Source: JBBEAM01 sp040882845 (GTDB taxonomy: Bacteria > Pseudomonadota > Alphaproteobacteria > Kiloniellales > DSM-21159). From it: a stretch of 64,000 nt of DNA. The stretch lies in contig JBBEAM010000009.1 in assembly GCA_040882845.1 (NCBI GenBank), positions 496,001 through 560,000 of the forward strand, given 5' to 3'. Positions 54,788-61,224 of the stretch are shown piece after piece. Every line of letters starts with the position of its first letter. Position 1 is the first letter of the stretch. The notes below the pieces were generated by a model that made no database searches, was not told the origin of the DNA, and saw only the letters and a program-made list of their open reading frames with translations. Position numbers and translations under genes: made by a program.

Positions 54788-56674
54788 ATGGGCACCCGCA
54801 GGAGCGCCCTCCTCGCCGTCGCCGCCGCGCTCTCGATGACGGTCCTGATGCTGCTGCCGCCGGCGGAGCGCCTGCGCAGTCTGTCTATCGATTCCCTGTT
54901 CTGGTTGCGTCACCAGGTCTTCGAACCGCAGCAGCAGCCGGAGGACTCCCACGCCGTGGTCGTCGCCATCGACGAGGAGAGCTACCGGCGGCCGCCGCTC
55001 GAAGGCCTGCCCAAGGTGCTGTGGACGCCGCAGCTGGCGACGGTGATCGCTGCGCTGCTCGACAGCGGGGCCAAGGTGATCGGTCAGGACATCGTGCTGC
55101 CGACCATGGCCGAAGCCTTCCTGCCAGGCCGCGACCGGGACTACCTGCTGGCGCTGCGCCGGGGCGCGCAGGATGGGCGGATCGTTCTCGGCCGCATCCA
55201 GCACAGCGCGCAGCCGGTCTCGCCGCATCCCAGCCAGGCCTATGCCGTCGGGCCGGAGAACATCCGTCTGCTCAACCTGCATAGCGACCCCGACGGCATC
55301 GTGCGCGGGGTCCCGACTCGCTTCCAGCTGCGCCAGGGCGACCGCAAGGGCGAAGAGCCGGGGTTCGCGCTGGAACTGGCCGCGCGCTATCTCGACAGCG
55401 CGCCTGAGGCTCTGCAGCCGGAAACACCCAGGCTGCTGCTTAACTTCTCCGGCGGCGGGCGCGACATCCCGGTGCACAGCTTCGCCGACATCCTGGCCTG
55501 CGCCGAAGCCGGAGATAACGACTATCTGCGAAAGCATTTCGGCGGCAAGGCGGTGATCCTAGGGGCGGCCCTGGACAAGGAGGACCGCATCCTCACCTCG
55601 GCCCGCTTCGTCACCGCCGCCGACGGCGTCTGGTTCGCGCCGCGCTGCGTCCACCCGGTGATGGAAAGCCTCTATGCCGATACCCCGGTCAGACCCTCGA
55701 TCCCCGGCACGCTGGTCTTCGCCACCGCCCTCAACAACCTCGCCGACGGCACCCAGCTCAAGCCGGCCGGGCGCGGCGTCACGGCCGGCGCGATCTGGCT
55801 GCTGGCCTTGGCCGCCGCACTGGTGCTGACGTTCGAGCGGCGGGCCGGCCGGGCGGCCGCCCTGGCGCTGGGACTTTGCCTCGCCTGGACGGCGCTGGCC
55901 ACGGTCGCCTTTCAGTACCGGCAGGAGTTGCCGCTCTACCAGCCGATCCTTGCCGCGGCACTGACCTTCGGCCTCGTCCTCGCCCAGCGCTACGGGCTGC
56001 TCGACAGCCAGAAGCGGCAGCTGCGCCGCGCCTTCGCGCTCTACCTGCCGCCGGCGGTGATCGACCGCATGACCGCGGAGAACCGCCTGCCCGAGCTGGG
56101 CGGCGAGACCAAGGAGCTCTCGGTGCTGTTCTCGGACCTCGCCGGCTTCACCAGTCTCTCCGAGACTCTGCCGCCGGCCGAGGTCGTCGCCCTGATGAAC
56201 CGCTATCTGACGGCGATGACCGATACCATCGAAGCCCAGGGCGGCTTCGTCGACAAGTTCGTCGGCGATGCGGTGATCGCGGTCTTCGGCGCGCCGCTGG
56301 AGGATCCCGACCACGCCCGCCACGCCGTCGCGGCGGCCTTGGCCTGCCAGGCACGCCTCGCCAGGCTGCGCGAAGAGGAAGGGCTCGACCTGCATATGCG
56401 GATCGGCGTCAACACCGGGCAGATGCTGATCGGCAACATCGGCTCCGCGCGGCGCTTCAACTACACGGTGATGGGTGACGCGGTGAACCTGGCGGCGCGT
56501 CTGGAGTCCGCCAACAAGGAACAGGGCACCGAGATCCTGGTCAGCGAAACGACCCGCGCCGCCTGCGGCGAAGCCTTCGCCTTCCAGGAGATCGGCCGGA
56601 TCGCCGTCAAGGGCCGCGCGGCGGAAGTCACGGTCTATGCACCGTGCAACAGGGAAACCGCGGACTCGGCGTGA
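54788..56674 (+). CDS. CHASE2-domain adenylate/guanylate cyclase (class III)
   Basis: 628 residues. After an N-terminal membrane segment, the CHASE2 sensor domain occupies about 30-330 (LSIDSLFWLRHQVFEPQQ; VVVVAIDEESYRRPPLEG-like start; DGIVRGVPTRFQL). Three hydrophobic segments follow near 335-400. The catalytic domain is at about 435-615, with FSDLAGFTSLSE, VGDAVIAVFGAPLEDPDHARHAV and MGDAVNLAARLE; the metal Asp residues are in FSDL and GDAV. It would make cAMP in response to a periplasmic signal, possibly via the secreted protein encoded 5 bases upstream. Guanylate cyclase activity cannot be excluded. Confidence 0.9.
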   Translation: MGTRRSALLAVAAALSMTVLMLLPPAERLRSLSIDSLFWLRHQVFEPQQQPEDSHAVVVAIDEESYRRPPLEGLPKVLWTPQLATVIAALLDSGAKVIGQDIVLPTMAEAFLPGRDRDYLLALRRGAQDGRIVLGRIQHSAQPVSPHPSQAYAVGPENIRLLNLHSDPDGIVRGVPTRFQLRQGDRKGEEPGFALELAARYLDSAPEALQPETPRLLLNFSGGGRDIPVHSFADILACAEAGDNDYLRKHFGGKAVILGAALDKEDRILTSARFVTAADGVWFAPRCVHPVMESLYADTPVRPSIPGTLVFATALNNLADGTQLKPAGRGVTAGAIWLLALAAALVLTFERRAGRAAALALGLCLAWTALATVAFQYRQELPLYQPILAAALTFGLVLAQRYGLLDSQKRQLRRAFALYLPPAVIDRMTAENRLPELGGETKELSVLFSDLAGFTSLSETLPPAEVVALMNRYLTAMTDTIEAQGGFVDKFVGDAVIAVFGAPLEDPDHARHAVAAALACQARLARLREEEGLDLHMRIGVNTGQMLIGNIGSARRFNYTVMGDAVNLAARLESANKEQGTEILVSETTRAACGEAFAFQEIGRIAVKGRAAEVTVYAPCNRETADSA

Positions 56675-56781
56675 GGGCCGCCGCGGGACGGCGTGTCCGG
56701 GAGGTCCCGGCGCAGGCCTAGAATTTCCGCATTGAGCGAACTTGTACCGCCCCCACCTGTTTGGGAGGAAGGAGGTGACTC

Positions 56782-57174
56782 ATGAAAAACGTCCTACTCC
56801 CCGTGGATATCTCCAAGGCGCAGTCCTGGAAGAAGTCGATCGACACGGCGACGGAGATCGCCCAGCGCGAAGGCGCAACGCTGCATGTGCTCTGGGTGGT
56901 TCCGGAAATCGAGTGGAACCTCAACAAGCACCCCGAGGACAACGAGCCGGAGCTGAAGAAATTCATTGCCGAGACGCTGCCCGAAGGGATCGAGGCGAAG
57001 CCCGTGATCCGCGCCGGCTCGGCGCATCGCGAGATTCGCGCCGCCGCCGAGGAGGTGAACGCCGACCTGATCGTCTTGGGCTCCCACGATCCCAAGCTGA
57101 CCGACGACCTGATCGGCTCCAACGCCGCCAAGGTCGCCCTGCACAGCAAGTGCTCGGTCTACGTCGTCCGCTAG
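56782..57174 (+). CDS. Universal stress protein
   Basis: A 130-residue single-domain UspA-type protein: MKNVLLPVDIS start, ADLIVLGSHDPKLTDDLIGSNAAKVALHSKCSVYVVR end. The first half of the ATP-binding motif is altered (GSHD rather than GxxG), so ATP binding is uncertain. AGGAGGTGACTC upstream is a strong ribosome site. It ends in a 4-base convergent overlap with the dehydratase gene. Confidence 0.9.
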   Translation: MKNVLLPVDISKAQSWKKSIDTATEIAQREGATLHVLWVVPEIEWNLNKHPEDNEPELKKFIAETLPEGIEAKPVIRAGSAHREIRAAAEEVNADLIVLGSHDPKLTDDLIGSNAAKVALHSKCSVYVVR

Positions 57175-57992
57175 GGCGCGAGGCTCCCGCGCAGCACGAT
57201 CTCGCCCTCGGTATCGGCGACCCAGAGATCGCCGCCCTTGCCGGCAAGCGCGAGCAGCCGGCCGGCGATGGCAGGCTTCTGCACGCGAAAGGAGAATCGC
57301 CGGGCCGGCGTTCCGGTGGCGCGTCCGGCGGCGCCGAGTAGCAGGGTCGCCAGTAGCGGGCCGTGGACGACCAGGCCGGGATAACCCTCCGCCTCCCGCA
57401 CGTAGTCGGCATCGTAGTGGATGCGGTGGCTGTTGAAAGTCAGGGCCGAATAGCGGAACAGAAGCACCGGACCGGGCGTGACCTCCTGCCGCCAATCGGC
57501 GTGCTCCGGCGCCGTCTGAGCCCGGGCCGGCGGCGCGGTCCTGTCCGGCGCCGCGCGATAGACGATGTCGTGCTCCTCGCTGACGGCGGTTTGCCCGCCG
57601 GGAGGACCGATTTCATGCTTCACCGTGACGAAGGCGAGCGGGCCGGAGCGGCCCTGCTTCTGCGTTACGCTGGCGATGGCCGAGCGGCGCTGCACCGCTT
57701 CGCCGAGGCGTAGCGGCGCATGGAAGGCGATCCGCCCGCCGGCCCACATCCGGCGCGGCAAGGGCAGCGGCGGCAGGAACTCGCCCCGAGCTGCATGGCC
57801 GTCCAAGCCCAGGCTTTCGCTCGCCGCAACCTCCCAGAAGTACAGCCAGTGCCAGAGCGGCGGCAGGGCGTCGCCGGCCGTCAGCGGCGGCCGCGGATCG
57901 CCCAGCGCCGCCTGCATCGCCTGCGCCCGGGCCAGGTCCAGGGTGTCTTCGGCGTCGCGAGTTGTGCCGATCCAGCTCTCGAAGGCGCTCAT
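57171..57992 (-). CDS. FAS1-like dehydratase / mesaconyl-C4-CoA hydratase-type protein
   Basis: A 273-residue tandem hotdog protein. The C-terminal half has FRYSALTFNSHRIHYDADYVREAEGYPGLVVHGPL, the hydratase motif with Asn-His and Asp. The N-terminal half is the degenerate FAS1-like domain (MWAGGRIAFHAPLRLGEAVQRRS). Members of this group hydrate mesaconyl-type or methylfumaryl-CoA, or act in 3-hydroxyacyl dehydration. It is the last gene of a three-gene unit with a CoA-transferase (4-base overlap) and an acyl-CoA dehydrogenase; the pathway is probably a branched-chain or C5 dicarboxylate CoA route, but unproven. Confidence 0.8.
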   Translation of the reverse strand: MSAFESWIGTTRDAEDTLDLARAQAMQAALGDPRPPLTAGDALPPLWHWLYFWEVAASESLGLDGHAARGEFLPPLPLPRRMWAGGRIAFHAPLRLGEAVQRRSAIASVTQKQGRSGPLAFVTVKHEIGPPGGQTAVSEEHDIVYRAAPDRTAPPARAQTAPEHADWRQEVTPGPVLLFRYSALTFNSHRIHYDADYVREAEGYPGLVVHGPLLATLLLGAAGRATGTPARRFSFRVQKPAIAGRLLALAGKGGDLWVADTEGEIVLRGSLAP

Positions 57993-59116
57993 GTCGCGAA
58001 CTCCTGGCGCAGCGCGGCGCCCTGCTCATCCAGGGCCGGGACCCGCCGCAGCGCAGCGCTCTCCTCGCCGGCAATCCGCGCCGGCGGCGCCACGAGCTCG
58101 ATCTCGCCGGAGGGCGTCGGCAGGGTGGCGCGGCGCAGCTGGGGATGGACCGCGAGGTCGGCAACTTCATTGAGCGTGCCGAAGGCGATCTTCGCCGCCA
58201 GCAGCTTCGAGGTCAGAGCGCTGCGATCGAAGCGGCTGAAAACGCTGGATATCTCGGCGTCTAGCGCTGCCCGGTTGGCAACCCGCCTGCTGTTGCTGCC
58301 GAAGCGGGGATCGCTGGCCAGCTCCGGCTTCTCCAGCACCTCGGCGCAGAGCCGGGTCCACTCCCGCTCGTTCTGGATCGAGATCACCAGCTCGCCGTCG
58401 CTGGCCGCATAGGCGCCGTAGGGCGCGATCGAGGGGTGGTTGAGCCCGACCCGCTGGGGCGCCCCGCCGCCGTAGATCTGGTGCAGCAGCGGCACGGTCA
58501 TCCAATCGGCCAGGGCATCGAAGAGAGAAACCGACAAGGCTCGGCCCTCGCCGCTCTCACGCCGCGCGATCACGGCTTCCAGCACCGCCATATAGGCATA
58601 CATCCCGGCGGCGATATCGCAGACCGAGACGCCGACCCGGCCCGGCCCCTCGGGCCGCCCGGTGATCGCCGCCAGGCCGGTCTCCGCCTGCACCAGCAGG
58701 TCGTAGGCCTTCATCTCGGCGTAGGGGCCCTCTTCGCCATAGCCGGAAATATCCAGGGTGATCAGCTCGGGCCGCGCGGCGCGCAGCGCTTCGCTCCCGA
58801 AGCCGAGCCGCGCCATCGCGCCGGGCGCAAGATTTTGGATCACCACGTCCGCCTCGGCGATCATTCGCTTCAGGACGGCGCGGTCCTCCTCCGTCTTCAG
58901 ATCGAGGGCGACGGACTCCTTGCCCCGGTTGAGCCAGACGAAGTAGGCGCTCTCGCCCTTGGCTGCCGTGTCGTAGCCGCGCGCGAAGTCGCCCTCGGGC
59001 CGCTCGACCTTGATCACCCGCGCGCCGGCCTCGGCCAGCCTGCAGGAGCAGTAGGGCGCGGCCACGGCCTGCTCGACCGCGACCACCAGCAGCCCGTCCA
59101 GCGGCGTGCCGGCCAC
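57989..59116 (-). CDS. Class III (CaiB/BaiF) CoA-transferase
   Basis: 375 residues from GTG 59116. The N-terminal PLDGLLVVAVEQAVAAPYCSCRLAEAGARVIKVERP and the active-site segment VWLNRGKESVALDLKT, with the catalytic Asp in the DLKT region, are diagnostic of family III CoA-transferases, as is LITLDISGYGEEGPY. GTG 59116 has CGGAGCTACTGAG upstream and abuts the acyl-CoA dehydrogenase stop; ATG 59146 is an alternative that overlaps it by 29 bases. It probably moves CoA between dicarboxylic acids for the hydratase encoded next. The donor is unknown. Confidence 0.87.
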   Translation of the reverse strand: MAGTPLDGLLVVAVEQAVAAPYCSCRLAEAGARVIKVERPEGDFARGYDTAAKGESAYFVWLNRGKESVALDLKTEEDRAVLKRMIAEADVVIQNLAPGAMARLGFGSEALRAARPELITLDISGYGEEGPYAEMKAYDLLVQAETGLAAITGRPEGPGRVGVSVCDIAAGMYAYMAVLEAVIARRESGEGRALSVSLFDALADWMTVPLLHQIYGGGAPQRVGLNHPSIAPYGAYAASDGELVISIQNEREWTRLCAEVLEKPELASDPRFGSNSRRVANRAALDAEISSVFSRFDRSALTSKLLAAKIAFGTLNEVADLAVHPQLRRATLPTPSGEIELVAPPARIAGEESAALRRVPALDEQGAALRQEFAT

Positions 59117-59117
59117 C

Positions 59118-60269
59118 TCAGTAGCTCCGGGGCAGGCCGAGGACATGCTCGGCGATGTAGGCCAGGATCAGATTCGTCGAGATCGGCGCCACCTGATAGA
59201 GCCGCGCCTCGCGGAACTTGCGCTCGACGTCGTACTCCTCGGCGAAGCCGTAGCCGCCGTGGGACTGCAGGCAGATCTCCGCGGCCGCCCAGGAGGCTTC
59301 CGAGGCCAGCAGCTTGGCCATGTTGGCTTCCTTGCCGCAGGGCGCGCCGGCGTCGAACAGCGCCGCCGCCTCGCGCACCATCAGCCGCGCCGCCGCTCCT
59401 TGCGCGTAGGCGCGGGCGATCGGGAACTGGATGCCCTGGTTCTGGCCGATCGGCCGGCCGAAGACCTGACGGTCGCTGGCGTAGTCGCGCGCCGTCTCGA
59501 CGAACCAGCGGCAGTCGCCGATGCACTCGGCGGCGATCAGGATGCGCTCGGCGTTCATGCCGTCGAGGATGTAGCGGAAGCCCTCCCCCTCCTCGCCGAT
59601 CAGGCTGTCCTCCGGCACCCAGAGGTCGTCGATGAAGATCTCCGTGGTGGCGTGGTTCAGCATGGTGCGGATCGGCCGGATCTCGACCCCGTTGCCGAGC
59701 GCCTCGCGCAGGTCGACCAGAAAGACCGAGAGCCCCTGGCCGCGCTTCTCCACCTCCTCCAGCGGCGTGGTGCGGGCCAGCAGGATCATCAGGTCGGAAT
59801 GCTCGGCCCGGCTGATCCAGACCTTCTGGCCGTCGATCCGGTAGCCGCCCTCCTCGGGTACCGCCGTGGTGCGCAGGCTCAGGGTGTCGGTGCCGCTGCC
59901 CGGCTCGGTGACGCCGAAAGCCTGCAGCCTGAGCGACCCCTCGGCGATGCCCGGCAGGTAGGCATCCTTCTGCGCCGCGCTGCCATGCCGCAGCAGCGTG
60001 CCCATGGTGTACATCTGGGCGTGGCAGGCGGCGCCGTTGCCGCCGGAGGCGTGGATCTCCTCCAGGATCGCCACCCCGGCGGCGAGCGGCAGACCGCTGC
60101 CGCCATAGCTTTCGGGAATCAGCGCCGCCAGATAGCCGGCGTCGGTCAGGGCGGCGACGAATTCCTCCGGATAGGCGCGCGCCCGGTCCTTCTCCTGCCA
60201 GTAGCTGCCGGGGAACTGCCCGCAGAGGGCGCGCACGCCGCGGCGGATATCCTCGAAGTCCTCGCTCAT
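59118..60269 (-). CDS. Acyl-CoA dehydrogenase
   Basis: 383 residues, FAD-dependent. Signature segments: FGVTEPGSGTDTLSLRTTA (FAD contact), IDGQKVWISRAEHSDLMI, and the C-terminal QSHGGYGFAEEYDVERKFREARLYQVAPIST. The region where a catalytic base is expected fits the family but I cannot pick the Glu confidently. It introduces a double bond into an acyl-CoA and passes electrons to ETF. First gene of the CoA-transferase/hydratase unit. A saturated C5 or branched acyl-CoA is a plausible substrate. Confidence 0.9.
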   Translation of the reverse strand: MSEDFEDIRRGVRALCGQFPGSYWQEKDRARAYPEEFVAALTDAGYLAALIPESYGGSGLPLAAGVAILEEIHASGGNGAACHAQMYTMGTLLRHGSAAQKDAYLPGIAEGSLRLQAFGVTEPGSGTDTLSLRTTAVPEEGGYRIDGQKVWISRAEHSDLMILLARTTPLEEVEKRGQGLSVFLVDLREALGNGVEIRPIRTMLNHATTEIFIDDLWVPEDSLIGEEGEGFRYILDGMNAERILIAAECIGDCRWFVETARDYASDRQVFGRPIGQNQGIQFPIARAYAQGAAARLMVREAAALFDAGAPCGKEANMAKLLASEASWAAAEICLQSHGGYGFAEEYDVERKFREARLYQVAPISTNLILAYIAEHVLGLPRSY

Positions 60270-60347
60270 GCCGCGAGTCTAGCGAAGGATTGAGCCGCCC
60301 GCATCCCGCCTATAGGCTGGCGCGGAACGAAAACGGAGAGAAACCCG

Positions 60348-61034
60348 ATGTCCGGCCTGCCGGTGATGCCCCACAAGGACGTACTGCTCGAAACCCTGGA
60401 ACTCGAGGACAGGCGGATCCTGGACATCGGCTGCGGCGACGGCAAGCTGGTGCGGATGATGGCGCATCGCGGCGCCGAGGCAGTCGGACTGGAACCCTCC
60501 CAGGAGCGTCTGAAAGCCTGCCGCGCCGCGGAGTCCCTTCCCGGCGCCAGCTACGTCGAGGGCGGCGGCGAAAGCCTGCCCTTCGACAGCAGCGAGTTCG
60601 ACGCCGTCGTGATCTTCAACTCGCTGCATCACATTCCCGGCGAGGCCATGGCCGCCTGCCTCGCGGAGTCGGCGCGGGTTCTCCGGCCCGGCGGCGAGCT
60701 CTGGGTGCTGGAGCCGATCGCCGAGGGCCCCTATTTCGAGGTGATGCGCCCAGTCGAGGACGAGACCGAGGTGCGCGCCCTGGCCTACGCGGCGCTGCAG
60801 AACATCGGCCCGGCCTTCTCCCCGATCGAGGAGCGGGTCTACGCCGCGCCAAGCCGCTACGACGACTTCGAGAACTGGGTCAGGGAGATCCTCGCCGTCG
60901 ACCCCGCCCGCGCGGAGATGCTGGCCGAGGTCCGCAGCCTGGTCGCCGGGCTGTTCGAGCAAAACGCCGAGAAGCGCGCCGACGGCTACCACTTCGCCCA
61001 GCCGAGTAGGCTGATGCGGTTTCGGCGGGTTTGA
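60348..61034 (+). CDS. Class I SAM-dependent methyltransferase
   Basis: 228 residues. The SAM-binding motif ILDIGCGDGKLVRMMA is near residue 24, with VGLEPSQERL (motif II) and FNSLHHIP and LRPGGELWVLEP downstream. The acceptor is unknown; small-molecule methylation is likely for this size. It is divergent from the acyl-CoA dehydrogenase and the last gene of the high-GC section. Confidence 0.87.
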   Translation: MSGLPVMPHKDVLLETLELEDRRILDIGCGDGKLVRMMAHRGAEAVGLEPSQERLKACRAAESLPGASYVEGGGESLPFDSSEFDAVVIFNSLHHIPGEAMAACLAESARVLRPGGELWVLEPIAEGPYFEVMRPVEDETEVRALAYAALQNIGPAFSPIEERVYAAPSRYDDFENWVREILAVDPARAEMLAEVRSLVAGLFEQNAEKRADGYHFAQPSRLMRFRRV

Positions 61035-61130
61035 GGATAACTATCTGATAATTGGCACTCGAAACGGGATATCAATCTCGATTCGAAGGCGAATCTCACG
61101 TCATTTGTGCGCTCTGTAGGTGTGTCCTCA

Positions 61131-61149
61131 AGCGAATATTTTATTCGCT
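61131..61149. repeat. Inverted repeat AGCGAATA-TTT-TATTCGCT
   Basis: An 8-base perfect stem with a 3-base centre, 76 bases upstream of the STAND-like gene. A second inverted repeat, GATTCG-AAGG-CGAATC, lies at 61080-61095. Both share the CGAAT core, so they may be related operator sites for the same regulator. Confidence 0.45.
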
Positions 61150-61224
61150 CGATTCCAGGCTAGGATGATAAGTCTTAACACTCGCATTTGGAGAAGACCT
61201 AATAGACATGTTCGGAAATTTTAA

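Noticed and set aside
56691..56710. CCGGGA-GG-TCCCGG dyad after the cyclase gene as a terminator
   Set aside because: The loop is only 2 bases and no T run follows.
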